A DNA stretch of 50,300 nucleotides from Fimbriimonadaceae bacterium (GCA_025934835.1 JAICWL010000015.1:1-50300); one strand, 5' to 3'; numbered from the stretch's first letter, positions 17,019 to 24,742 are shown. The notes: generated by a model from the letters alone, not told the origin. Numbers and translations are program-made.

Positions 17019-17752
17019 ACCGTATTCGCGATCCTCCGAGCCGCGTCGAGCCGCAGCTCGATCGCTCTGCCGCCGCTGCGGCCCATTTCCAGAATGACTT
17101 CGTCATGGCTGAGGGGCATATCCGTGATGCCGCATGCAAGGTTGCTCACGATCGCCAGGCAGCCGTACTCGACGCCGGCTTCCCGCATCAGCACGGCTTC
17201 GGTGGAGGCGGTCATGCCGACGACCTCGCCGCCCAGCCGCCTGTAGGCTTCGATCTCCGCAGGAGTTTCATATCGGGGTCCGTTGCCTCCGACATACACC
17301 CCGCTGCCTTCGATATGAATGCCTTTCGCTTCCGCGGATTCGATGAGGGCGCGGCGCGCGCCCGGTCCGAAAGGCTGAGAGAAATCTGTGTGCACAACGG
17401 TTTCATCGAAGAGCGTTAGGTTTCTGGATGTGAGGTCCAGGAAATCGGAGCAGGCGACGAAAGTTCCCGGTCCCCAATCGGATCGAAGGCTGCCGACCGC
17501 GGCCGTTGCAAGACAAGCGCGTACACCCGCCGCACGCATGCCCTCGGCGAGTGCTTGGTAGCCGACCCGGTGGGGTGGCACCTTATGGCCCGCCGAGTGG
17601 CGCGACACTGCGAAAATCCGAGTGCCCTCGTGCTGCAGGGCTCGACCGCGTAACATGCCATGTGGCGTGGCTACGAACATGGGCGGCCCGGGCAACCGAG
17701 CCAGGCGCTCGCCGATGCCGGAGCCTCCGATTATGCCGACGTTCATTTCCAT
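17015..17752 (-). CDS. Purine nucleoside / methylthioadenosine phosphorylase family protein
   Basis: A 245-residue MTAP/PNP-family phosphorylase that would split a purine (5'-methylthio)nucleoside with phosphate. The N-terminus VGIIGGSG is the phosphate loop. RHSAGHKVPPHRVGY and GVYVGGNGPRYETPAEI are typical of the MTAP branch. The base-specificity loop reads AIVSNLACG: MTAP has Asp there for adenine, while Asn favours 6-oxopurines. So guanosine, inosine or methylthioinosine is more likely than methylthioadenosine; this is inference. A TATAAT eight bases upstream supports the start at 17752 over MNVG at 17746. Confidence 0.8.
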   Translation of the reverse strand: MEMNVGIIGGSGIGERLARLPGPPMFVATPHGMLRGRALQHEGTRIFAVSRHSAGHKVPPHRVGYQALAEGMRAAGVRACLATAAVGSLRSDWGPGTFVACSDFLDLTSRNLTLFDETVVHTDFSQPFGPGARRALIESAEAKGIHIEGSGVYVGGNGPRYETPAEIEAYRRLGGEVVGMTASTEAVLMREAGVEYGCLAIVSNLACGITDMPLSHDEVILEMGRSGGRAIELRLDAARRIANTV

Positions 17753-17760
17753 GCGACGCG

Positions 17761-17766
17761 ATTATA
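17761..17766 (-). promoter_or_regulatory. -10-like TATAAT eight bases before the phosphorylase gene
   Basis: On the minus strand a perfect TATAAT is followed by eight bases and the ATG at 17752, with no ribosome site between. Confidence 0.6.
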
Positions 17767-17788
17767 GATGAAGCGCGCCGCCCGGATG

Positions 17789-17794
17789 TAGACT
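17789..17794 (+). promoter_or_regulatory. -10-like TAGACT seven bases before the CBS-domain gene
   Basis: TAGACT is preceded by TG and followed by seven bases and the ATG at 17802. The same hexamer occurs before panB. Confidence 0.5.
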
Positions 17795-17801
17795 CGGACG
17801 A

Positions 17802-18200
17802 ATGACTCTTCGCGAGGTGATGCACGCGCACATACCTTCCTTGACCGTGGAGAGCACCGTGCGAGACGCCGTCGACAAAATGGACGTGTATCAATTTCCA
17901 GCGCTCGTCGTTGTAGACGAGGAAATGTCGCCGGTCGGGGTGCTGACGGAAGGGGACTTGTGCCGCGTCGTTACCACCAGGGACAGCCTTACCGGCATGG
18001 CCAAGGAGCCGGCTTTCGCTTATTCCAGCAAGGAGCCAACCACGCTTCCAGCGGACACCGAGATCGGCGAAGCGTTTCACAAGATGCTTAGCAGCGGCCT
18101 TACGATTTTGCCCGTAGTGGACGATGGGCGTCTTGCGGGCATCGTGCTTCGCGTGGATCTCATGCAGGCGATGCTGCTCGACATCGCCGAGTCCTCGTAG
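17802..18200 (+). CDS. Protein of two CBS domains
   Basis: A 132-residue protein made of one CBS pair (Bateman module). The first starts MTLREVMHAHIPSLTVESTVRDAVDKM and contains FPALVVVDEEMSPVGVLTEGDL; the second has TILPVVDDGRLAGIVLRVDLM. Such modules bind adenine nucleotides and regulate partners. No effector domain is attached, so it would act in trans or simply as a sensor. It heads the run with bcp, panB and panC. Confidence 0.85.
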   Translation: MTLREVMHAHIPSLTVESTVRDAVDKMDVYQFPALVVVDEEMSPVGVLTEGDLCRVVTTRDSLTGMAKEPAFAYSSKEPTTLPADTEIGEAFHKMLSSGLTILPVVDDGRLAGIVLRVDLMQAMLLDIAESS

Positions 18201-18212
18201 AGTTCAGTCGCT

Positions 18213-18674
18213 ATGCTCGACGTTGGCGACGTTTTTCCCGAGTTCTCGCTGCAGGATCAGAACGGAGACGCCTGGACTCGCGACCGCTTGAAAGGGCACA
18301 AGTGCGTGGTCTACTTCTATCCCAAGGACGACACAACCGGGTGTACAGCCGAAGCTTGCGGCTTTCGCGACCTGCCGCCGGACGTGCCCGGGGCCCTGGT
18401 GATCGGCGTTAGCCCCGACGATGTTGCCTCGCACAAGAAGTTCGCGGAAAAGTATGGTCTCAACTTCGTACTGCTGGCCGATCCGGGCAAGGAGCTGATC
18501 GAACCTCTGGGCCTGTGGGTGGAGAAGGCGATGTATGGCCGCAACTATATGGGAGTCTCGCGCACCACGTATCTTCTGGACGAAAATGCCGTCATCCGCC
18601 AGGTATTTCGAAACGTGAAGCCCCAAGGGCACGCGCAGGAAGTGCGCGATGCGCTGGTCGCGGTACGGGCCTAG
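18213..18674 (+). CDS. bcp: Thiol peroxidase, BCP/PrxQ type
   Basis: A 153-residue peroxiredoxin that would reduce hydroperoxides with thioredoxin as the usual donor. YFYPKDDTTGCTAEACGFRD carries the peroxidatic Cys44 and, five residues on, the resolving Cys49, as in E. coli BCP. Length is standard. It lies 12 bases after the CBS gene and 19 before panB. Confidence 0.92.
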   Translation: MLDVGDVFPEFSLQDQNGDAWTRDRLKGHKCVVYFYPKDDTTGCTAEACGFRDLPPDVPGALVIGVSPDDVASHKKFAEKYGLNFVLLADPGKELIEPLGLWVEKAMYGRNYMGVSRTTYLLDENAVIRQVFRNVKPQGHAQEVRDALVAVRA

Positions 18675-18681
18675 CTGCCGG

Positions 18682-18687
18682 TAGACT
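18682..18687 (+). promoter_or_regulatory. -10-like TAGACT six bases before panB
   Basis: TAGACT, then six bases, then the panB ATG. It would give panBC an internal promoter in addition to readthrough from bcp. Confidence 0.5.
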
Positions 18688-18693
18688 TCCGAA

Positions 18694-19479
18694 ATGGCCG
18701 AGAAAGAAACCGCTCCCCGCATCCGCGCCATGAAGGCTTCGGGCAAGCGGATCGTATGCATCACGGCATACGACGCCCTTTTCGGCAGGATCGCGGACGA
18801 GGCCGGCGTCGACGTCGTGCTGGTTGGCGATTCGCTCGGCAACACCATTCTCGGCTACGACAACACCATTCCGGTTAGCCTCGAGGAGATGGTGCATCAC
18901 ACGAAGGCAGTCCGCGCAGGCGTCCACCGCGCCCTGTTGGTATCGGACTTACCCTTCGGCTCGTACCAGGCCTCGCCCGAGGATGCGGTCCGCTCCGCCG
19001 TAGCGCTGGCGAAAGCCGGTGCGGAAGCAGTCAAGCTGGAAGGGGACTACTCGGAAGCAGCACGTGCGATCATACGTGCGGGGATCCCGGTAATGGGGCA
19101 TGTCGGCATGACTCCGCAATCCGTTAACCGCTTTGGGGGACATCGCGTGCAGGGCAAGGGGGAAGGCAGCGGCGCCGTGGCTGAGACGGCTTGCGCGCTC
19201 GATGAGGCCGGGGTCTTTGCAACCGTGCTCGAGCTGATACCTTCCGGGCTGGCAAAGCAGCTTACGTCCAAGCTCTCGAACCCGACCATCGGGATAGGCG
19301 CGGGCGCCGACTGCGACGGCCAAATCCAGGTGATCTTCGACGTTCTGGGCATGTCTTCCGATGTTTTCCGCCACGCGAAGGCTTACGTCGATGGAGCCAA
19401 TGCGCTGCGGCAGGGAATCGAGCGGTATTCGCATGAGGTGCGTGAAGGCAGCTTCCCGGATCGGAGTCACAGCTTTTGA
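18694..19479 (+). CDS. panB: 3-methyl-2-oxobutanoate hydroxymethyltransferase
   Basis: A 261-residue enzyme that makes ketopantoate from ketoisovalerate and methylene-tetrahydrofolate, the first step to pantothenate and coenzyme A. VGDSLGNTILGYDNTIPV carries the metal-binding Asp, VKLEGDYSEA is the second acidic motif, and VMGHVGMTPQSVN is highly conserved. Length is normal. Its stop overlaps the TTG start of panC. Confidence 0.95.
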   Translation: MAEKETAPRIRAMKASGKRIVCITAYDALFGRIADEAGVDVVLVGDSLGNTILGYDNTIPVSLEEMVHHTKAVRAGVHRALLVSDLPFGSYQASPEDAVRSAVALAKAGAEAVKLEGDYSEAARAIIRAGIPVMGHVGMTPQSVNRFGGHRVQGKGEGSGAVAETACALDEAGVFATVLELIPSGLAKQLTSKLSNPTIGIGAGADCDGQIQVIFDVLGMSSDVFRHAKAYVDGANALRQGIERYSHEVREGSFPDRSHSF

Positions 19480-20303
19480 GAATCGTCTCAAGCTTTCGAG
19501 ATTTCGCACCGGAACCGGGCCCGACGATCGGACTGGTGCCTACGATGGGCGCGCTGCACGAGGGGCACCGGGAGCTCGTCAGGAGGGCAAGGGCCGAGTG
19601 CGACAGAGTAGTCGTTTCGATTTTCGTCAATCCGGCCCAGTTCGGACCGAACGAGGACTATGGCCGTTACCCAAGACAGCTTGAGGCGGATTGCGACTTG
19701 TGCGCCGCAGAGGGAGTGGACGCCGTTTATGCCCCTGAATTGCATGATGTGTATCCGGATGGGTTCTCGACCGCGATCGACCCTGGCGAGATCGCGTCAG
19801 AGTGGGAGGGAGCCTTCAGACCCGGCCACTTCCGCGGAGTTGTAACCGTAGTCGGTAAACTCTTTAATACCGTCCTACCAACGATAGCGTACTTCGGTTG
19901 GAAGGATCTGCAGCAATGTCTTGTCGTTACCAGAATGGTGCGAGACTTGGACTTTAGGGTACGGCTGGAGTTTGTGGATACCGTGCGCGAGGTCGACGGC
20001 CTTGCACTGTCGAGCAGGAACGCGTATCTCGAAGCGAATGCGCGTCTCATAGCTCCCAGGCTTTACTCGGAACTGAAGCGCTCCGGCGAGGCAATTGAAG
20101 CCGGAGGGAACGTTCAGGAGGAGCTCGATCAAAGCAGGCTCGTGCTTCGGGATGCCGGGTTCGACATCGACTACTTTGCCTACGTCGACATGAAATCTTT
20201 GGAATCCTTGGACACTATGCTGTTGCCGAGTGCCGTGATCGCTGCCGTGCGGCTTGGTTCTACGCGCCTCATCGACAATTATCGATTGCATCGACAAGCT
20301 TAA
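19476..20303 (+). CDS. panC: Pantothenate synthetase
   Basis: A 275-residue ATP-dependent ligase joining pantoate and beta-alanine. PTMGALHEGH is the HIGH-type ATP motif, VFVNPAQFGPNEDY-like residues follow, and EVDGLALSSRNAYL is the KMSKS-like loop. Translation begins at TTG 19476, overlapping the panB TGA, with GGAG nine bases upstream. panD is not in the window. Confidence 0.95.
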   Translation: MRIVSSFRDFAPEPGPTIGLVPTMGALHEGHRELVRRARAECDRVVVSIFVNPAQFGPNEDYGRYPRQLEADCDLCAAEGVDAVYAPELHDVYPDGFSTAIDPGEIASEWEGAFRPGHFRGVVTVVGKLFNTVLPTIAYFGWKDLQQCLVVTRMVRDLDFRVRLEFVDTVREVDGLALSSRNAYLEANARLIAPRLYSELKRSGEAIEAGGNVQEELDQSRLVLRDAGFDIDYFAYVDMKSLESLDTMLLPSAVIAAVRLGSTRLIDNYRLHRQA

Positions 20304-20378
20304 TATTTCGTAGATTATTTGCATCCTCGAGGATATTCGGGGCGGCTGTCCAGTATAGTTATGCACGGAGCATTTCGC

Positions 20379-20786
20379 ATGAGCAAGACAGTACAAAGCG
20401 TCAAGAATTCACTTAAATTCAAAGCACAAGAAAAGCAGGGTGTGCTTTCGGTAAAAGTAGGAGCGAAGAAATTCCCCGTCCCTGTGGGGGTTCGCATATT
20501 GAGCAGTGGGGAGTACCTGTTCCTCTCCTTCCCAGCGTCTTCTGAACTGTACAGGCTCGATCAGCGGAACCTTACGAAGATGTCGAAGGACGAAGACGCC
20601 ACCGAAGCATTTGCCGCACTGAATCCGGGCAAGCGCAGGGCCAAGAAGCGTGGTGGAAACGTGGCCATTTCGAATGAGTTAGCCGAAGCGCTCAAGGCGA
20701 TTCCGTCCGGCTATAAGTTGGGCTATGGAGCCGATGGCAGTCCCAAGCTCGTTAAGACTCGGCGCCGCGGCAAAGCTTCCGAGTAG
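20379..20786 (+). CDS. Small basic protein of unknown function
   Basis: A 135-residue lysine- and arginine-rich protein with no family I recognise. The first part (LKFKAQEKQGVLSVKVGAKKFPVPVGVRI) looks like short beta strands. A helical part with LAALNPGKRRAKKRGG follows, and the end is strongly basic (KTRRRGKASE). Nucleic-acid binding would fit the charge but nothing shows it. The start at 20379 has GGAG eight bases upstream, better than a TTG at 20319. Base composition is slightly more A/T-rich at its 5' end than in neighbours. It precedes tRNA-Thr, which is on the other strand. Confidence 0.65.
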   Translation: MSKTVQSVKNSLKFKAQEKQGVLSVKVGAKKFPVPVGVRILSSGEYLFLSFPASSELYRLDQRNLTKMSKDEDATEAFAALNPGKRRAKKRGGNVAISNELAEALKAIPSGYKLGYGADGSPKLVKTRRRGKASE

Positions 20787-20800
20787 CTTCGAATTTCGAA

Positions 20801-20872
20801 AGCCCCTTGCCGGATTTGAACCGACGACCGTCCGCTTACAAGGCGGGTGCTCTACCACTGAGCTAAAGGGGC
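20801..20872 (-). tRNA. tRNA-Thr (anticodon TGT)
   Basis: The minus strand folds into a full cloverleaf of 72 bases: acceptor GCCCCTT with AAGGGGC, D-stem GCTC/GAGC, anticodon loop CTTGTAA with TGT, and T-arm with TTCAAAT between GTCGG and CCGGC. One pair at the top of the anticodon stem is C-A. The CCA end is not encoded. Confidence 0.95.
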
Positions 20873-20884
20873 CAGCGAAGTAAA

Positions 20885-20909
20885 GATACCTGCCGAGGCG
20901 GCAGGTATC
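20885..20909. terminator. Perfect ten-base hairpin beside tRNA-Thr
   Basis: GATACCTGCC (20885-20894) pairs fully with GGCAGGTATC (20900-20909) around GAGGC. On the minus strand it is followed by TTTACTT, the layout of a rho-independent terminator, and tRNA-Thr begins 13 bases beyond. No minus-strand gene lies upstream to be terminated. On the plus strand no T-run follows. Confidence 0.5.
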
Positions 20910-20954
20910 GGTCTACCGGTGCTGAAGGGGGGCTGCCCTTCCGACAATGAGAGG

Positions 20955-22460
20955 GTGACCCCGCCGCCTGTAACGCTCGCCCGCGACGTTTGGGAGCTGT
21001 TCGACGTCTCGGTTTCCACATCTCCCGAAGGGCTGGAAACCTATCTGCGGCGGGTCCTCGGTCATGCGCTTCGTTGGTTCGAAGCCAGTGCGGCTAGCGC
21101 GTTCGTTCGAGGAGACGACGGTGAGATCAGATTGGCCGCCCAAGTGGGTTCGGGCTCTCACGTGCCTGCCGGCGCAGTGGTTCACATCGGGCAGGGAGTG
21201 GCGGGCAAGTGCCTCGAGCTTGGCCAAGCGCTGCTGATTCGCGATCCTCGAGACGAGCCTCTCCTGGCTCACGCCGTGGCGGAGATCAGGCCCGAGCTGA
21301 ACAGCTCGATGGTAATACCGCTTTCCACGCCCGAGCATGGCAAGGTCGGGGTGCTGAACCTATCGCGGCGCGTGGGAATGCCCGCGTACGCCGCTTCGGA
21401 TCTCGAGCAGGCGACCGCTGTCGGCAAGCAGATTGCTCTCGCAGTCGGAAATGCGCTGCTCCTTGCCGAGGCCAAGAGGGCCGAGGAGAAAGTCCGCGCG
21501 CTGCTCGATGCTGTGGAAAAGGCTGTGTTCGCGATCGACACCCATGGGGTTATCGCGGAGCGCAATCTCGAAGCATCGAAGGTGACCGGCGAGTCCGAAA
21601 CGCTCGAGGGCGCAGAGGCGGCGCTCGCTCCGGAGCTTGCAGAAGCTCTCCGGGACGGGTACCGGCTTGCATTGCTAGGCGAGCTCACCTCGACCGAAGC
21701 GAGGCAGGCGGATACGGGGCGCGTTTGGACCGTTCGCTGTAAGCCGCTCAGCAACGGCGCGTTGGCGGTGGTCGAGGAAATCACCGAACGAGAGCGTGCA
21801 ACGGCGGAGAGGGCGCAGCTTCACCGGTTGGCTGAGATCGGACAGATGAGCGCCGCGATCGCGCATGAGATTCGAAATCCGCTGACGGGAATTCGGAGCG
21901 CGGCACAGATGCTTCTGGTCGTGCCCGAGCAGCAAGCCGAGCTCGCCGGGATCATCGAGGACGAGGTTATGAAGCTGAACTCGCTTTGCGACGAGTTCCT
22001 CGATTTTGCCAAGCCGATAGTGCTGAAGGTGCGGCCGTTAATGCTTTCGAAAATAGCCGGAGATGTCGTAGAACGGGAGAAATCCAGATTCCGCGAAGCC
22101 CAAGTCGATTTGCGGCTTGAGATATGCGACGGCGAGCCGACAATCATCGGGGATCGGCTGCGCTTGGACCAAGTGGTGAGGAACCTCTTGCTCAATGCGC
22201 TTCAGGCTAGTCGGGCGAGAGATTCCGTCATCGTACGGATCGATCCGTATGGGCTTAGCATCACCGATTTTGGAACCGGTATGGACCAGGCAACACTCGA
22301 AAGGCTTTTCACTCCGTTTTACACGACCAAGCCTAACGGAACCGGGCTGGGGCTAAGCACCGTGAAGAAGATCGTGGACGCCCATAGGGGAACGATCGAA
22401 GTGGTTTCAAAGCCGGGCGAGGGCACATCCTTTTGCCTGAAGCTTCGAGGAGAGCGATGA
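20955..22460 (+). CDS. GAF-domain sensor histidine kinase (NtrB-like)
   Basis: A 501-residue, apparently soluble histidine kinase. A GAF domain spans about residues 25-170, a PAS-like segment about 178-275, and the phosphoacceptor His304 is in SAAIAHEIRNPLTGI. The ATPase domain has NLLLNALQA (N box), ITDFGTGMD and TPFYTTKPNGTGLGLSTVKKI (G boxes). It resembles NtrB-type kinases that feed sigma-54 activators, and the next gene is one. The GTG at 20955 is preceded by GACAAT six bases upstream, weakly matching the leaderless pattern seen elsewhere; a GTG at 20919 is an alternative. No transmembrane segment is seen. Confidence 0.88.
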   Translation: MTPPPVTLARDVWELFDVSVSTSPEGLETYLRRVLGHALRWFEASAASAFVRGDDGEIRLAAQVGSGSHVPAGAVVHIGQGVAGKCLELGQALLIRDPRDEPLLAHAVAEIRPELNSSMVIPLSTPEHGKVGVLNLSRRVGMPAYAASDLEQATAVGKQIALAVGNALLLAEAKRAEEKVRALLDAVEKAVFAIDTHGVIAERNLEASKVTGESETLEGAEAALAPELAEALRDGYRLALLGELTSTEARQADTGRVWTVRCKPLSNGALAVVEEITERERATAERAQLHRLAEIGQMSAAIAHEIRNPLTGIRSAAQMLLVVPEQQAELAGIIEDEVMKLNSLCDEFLDFAKPIVLKVRPLMLSKIAGDVVEREKSRFREAQVDLRLEICDGEPTIIGDRLRLDQVVRNLLLNALQASRARDSVIVRIDPYGLSITDFGTGMDQATLERLFTPFYTTKPNGTGLGLSTVKKIVDAHRGTIEVVSKPGEGTSFCLKLRGER

Positions 22461-23635
22461 ATCCCAAGCCCAAGATCTTAATAGTCGACGACGAGGTCAA
22501 TATCCGGCGGATCCTGCAGGTCGCGTTCGAGAAGGCAGGATTCGTTCCAGTCGTGGCCGAAGACGGACCCGAAGCGCTGCGGCGACTCGCCGAGGATCGG
22601 CCCGACTGCGTTCTGACCGACGCTACGATGCCCGGCATGAGTGGCTACCAGCTCTTGAATGCCGTCAAGCAGCAAGACCCAGATCTGCCGGTTGTGATAA
22701 TGACCGCGTTCGGGACCATTCCCCAAGCTGTCCAGGCGATACGCGACGGAGCTTTCGAATACGTCACGAAGCCTTTCGATCTCGAAAACCTCAAGAGAAT
22801 CGTTTCGAGCAGCCTGCGCGAGCCGGCGCCCGGGCGGAGCGACAAGAAGTCCGCCAGCAAGACCAAGGCGCCAACCTTCATTGCCGAATCGCCTGCTATG
22901 AAAGCCGTGCTCGAGACTATCGAGCAGGTTGCGGACTCTCGGGCCACCGTGATGGTGGGTGGAGAAAGCGGCTCGGGTAAAGAAGTCGTGGCGAAGGCGC
23001 TCCACGAGCTTTCTTCGAGAGCGAAGAAACCGTTCGTGGCTGTATCGTGTGCCGCGCTCCCGGAGACTCTGCTCGAGAGCGAGCTTTTCGGCTACGAAAA
23101 GGGCGCGTTCACCGGCGCACAAGGCGCCAAGCTGGGACGATTCGAAGCCGCGGACCAGGGAACGCTGTTTCTCGACGAGATCGGCGAGGTTCCGCTTTCG
23201 TTTCAAGTCAAGCTGCTGAGAGTGTTGCAAGAGCGCGAGTTCGAGCGCCTGGGCGCAAATCGTCCGACGCGGGTCGATGTGCGGGTAGTGACCGCCACCA
23301 ATCGAGACCTGCGCGAAGCCGTCGAGCAAGGCCTTTTCAGGCTCGACTTGCTGTTTCGGCTTCAGGTCGTCGAGATATTCATCCCGCCTCTTCGCGAGCG
23401 GCCGGAGGATGTGACGCCTCTCGCCAGGCACTTCCTCGCAAAGTTCGCCTCGGAAAACGCCCGGCAGCCGCTTTCGATCGGCGCAGATGCAGAGCGGATT
23501 TTGCTGGCTTACCGCTGGCCCGGCAACGTGCGAGAGCTTGAAAACACGATGGAGCGCGCCACGGTTTTGGCCGCGCCATCGCAAACGGAGCTCGAAGAGC
23601 GGTTGCTTCCTGTCTCGATGCGCATGGCCGCGTAA
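22457..23635 (+). CDS. Sigma-54-dependent response regulator without DNA-binding domain
   Basis: A 392-residue NtrC-family regulator. The receiver domain spans 1-120, with the phosphorylation site Asp55 in VLTDATMPG. The AAA+ domain follows at about 140-385: Walker A GESGSGKE at 169-176, the sigma-54 contact loop GAFTGA at 216-221, and Walker [10 protein letters not shown]. The protein ends at [15 protein letters not shown] soon after [13 protein letters not shown], where NtrC proteins normally continue into a Fis-type helix-turn-helix. That domain is missing, and no frame downstream restores it. Its ATG overlaps the kinase stop, so the two form a pair. Known examples without this domain (FlgR of Helicobacter pylori, CtcC of Chlamydia) activate sigma-54 from solution. 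Confidence 0.9.
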   Translation: MNPKPKILIVDDEVNIRRILQVAFEKAGFVPVVAEDGPEALRRLAEDRPDCVLTDATMPGMSGYQLLNAVKQQDPDLPVVIMTAFGTIPQAVQAIRDGAFEYVTKPFDLENLKRIVSSSLREPAPGRSDKKSASKTKAPTFIAESPAMKAVLETIEQVADSRATVMVGGESGSGKEVVAKALHELSSRAKKPFVAVSCAALPETLLESELFGYEKGAFTGAQGAKLGRFEAADQGTLFLDEIGEVPLSFQVKLLRVLQEREFERLGANRPTRVDVRVVTATNRDLREAVEQGLFRLDLLFRLQVVEIFIPPLRERPEDVTPLARHFLAKFASENARQPLSIGADAERILLAYRWPGNVRELENTMERATVLAAPSQTELEERLLPVSMRMAA

Positions 23636-23773
23636 GAGTGGGCCGAACGGCCCCGCCGGCACTTGCCGGGCGAGGTACCTTTTACCTGGTTCAACGCCGA
23701 CCACTTCGTTTGGACGTTGCGATCTGTCCACCTTCGCGCACGGGAACAGTGCGCACACGAGGGGGCCAATCCC

Positions 23774-23959
23774 ATGATTGTCGATGCACCACGGCGCATG
23801 CTTCTTGCAATGCGCAACCGGGCGCGGCGGCCAGCCAATGCAGTGCCGGCTTTAGAGCCGCACGATCGCCCGAACGAGCGCAAAGCGCCGAGCTTTTTCG
23901 AAAGTTTGGAGCAACTTTTCGCCCATCAGGCGAGGCTGATGTTTCGCGACCTCGAATAG
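23774..23959 (+). CDS. Possible small protein of 61 residues
   Basis: The ATG at 23774 has GAGGGGG about nine bases upstream and the frame runs to a TAG directly before a strong terminator. The product is basic at its N-terminus and ends ESLEQLFAHQARLMFRDLE, likely an amphipathic helix. No homology is recognised. It could be a short member of the kinase-regulator operon. The ribosome site and terminator make it more than a chance frame, but it is small. Confidence 0.45.
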   Translation: MIVDAPRRMLLAMRNRARRPANAVPALEPHDRPNERKAPSFFESLEQLFAHQARLMFRDLE

Positions 23960-23965
23960 ACATTC

Positions 23966-23990
23966 GGCCGGCCGAAAGGCCGGCCATTTC
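23966..23990 (+). terminator. Terminator with GAAA tetraloop
   Basis: GGCCGGCC (23966-23973), GAAA, GGCCGGCC (23978-23985), then ATTTC. The GNRA loop gives a very stable hairpin; the T-run is short. It probably ends the kinase-regulator unit. Confidence 0.65.
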
Positions 23991-24026
23991 GAGCCTGAGG
24001 GAAGTTCGAGAACCTTTGGGACCAGG

Positions 24027-24054
24027 GGAACTAAACGGGGTTCAGAATTTGTCC
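24027..24054 (+). promoter_or_regulatory. Possible ECF-type promoter before the sigma gene
   Basis: GGAAC at 24027 is followed 18 bases later by TGTC. The spacing and -10 deviate from the GGAAC-N16-CGTC form, so self-regulation is only a hint. The rest of 23991-24115 shows nothing else. Confidence 0.25.
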
Positions 24055-24115
24055 TTATGTATAGCTGTCCTCAATATAGGCTGTACACAACGCGTGCCTT
24101 GGGGGCACAAGAACA

Positions 24116-24742
24116 ATGTCCACTCAATCCCCAACGCTTAGCGCGACCGATCAGGTTCGTTTTAACGAGCTGATGGAAGCGACATATAAGAAGGTTTTCA
24201 ATATGGCTTACCGTTTGGCCGGGAATCGGCCGGACGCGGAAGACCTTACCCAGGAGGCGTTTTATCGCGCCTACCGATCTTTTGAAGATTTCGAAGGGGA
24301 CCGCCCGTTCGAGAACTGGATCTTCCGGATCGTGACACGTCTATTCCTAGATATGCTCCGAAGCCGTCGGCGCAGAATCAAGGCTGTCTCCTACGACACG
24401 CCCCTGCAAGCGCCGGGGCACGACGAAACCCTTTACTTCGATATGCCGGACGTAGCGCCAAATCCTGAGCAGCAAGTCCTCGAGGGAACGTTCAGCGAGG
24501 ACCTTCAGAAGGCGATGAACTCTCTTTCTCCCGAGCAGAGGTTGCTCGTGACTCTGGCCGATGTCGAAGGCGTTCCGTACAAGGACATCGCAGACATGCT
24601 CGACAAGCCGGTAGGGACGATTCGCTCCCGGCTGCATCGAACCCACAAGCTCATTCGAACCCGGCTGGAGCAGGTTCGGCACGAGACTCACGGCGTTGGA
24701 GTTTCCAACAGACGCTCGCTGAAGCTGGCTCATCAAAACTAA
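24116..24742 (+). CDS. ECF-type RNA polymerase sigma factor
   Basis: A 208-residue ECF factor. Region 2 holds PDAEDLTQEAFYRAYRSF and then RPFENWIFRIVTRLFLDML. Region 4 holds VPYKDIADMLDKPVGTIRSRL. An acidic linker of about 45 residues (HDETLYFDMPDVAPNPEQQ) separates them, as in SigW-type factors. No anti-sigma gene follows; a deaminase operon comes 67 bases downstream. It is the fourth ECF factor in the first 25 kb. Confidence 0.9.
   Translation: MSTQSPTLSATDQVRFNELMEATYKKVFNMAYRLAGNRPDAEDLTQEAFYRAYRSFEDFEGDRPFENWIFRIVTRLFLDMLRSRRRRIKAVSYDTPLQAPGHDETLYFDMPDVAPNPEQQVLEGTFSEDLQKAMNSLSPEQRLLVTLADVEGVPYKDIADMLDKPVGTIRSRLHRTHKLIRTRLEQVRHETHGVGVSNRRSLKLAHQN

Noticed and set aside
22478-23758. Minus-strand frame of 426 codons over the sigma-54 activator
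   Set aside because: Antisense shadow of a conserved gene, with His/Arg-rich product and no motifs.
23636-23773. Continuation of the sigma-54 activator into a lost HTH through a frameshift
   Set aside because: I read the three plus-strand frames after the stop and found no Fis-like helix-turn-helix sequence.
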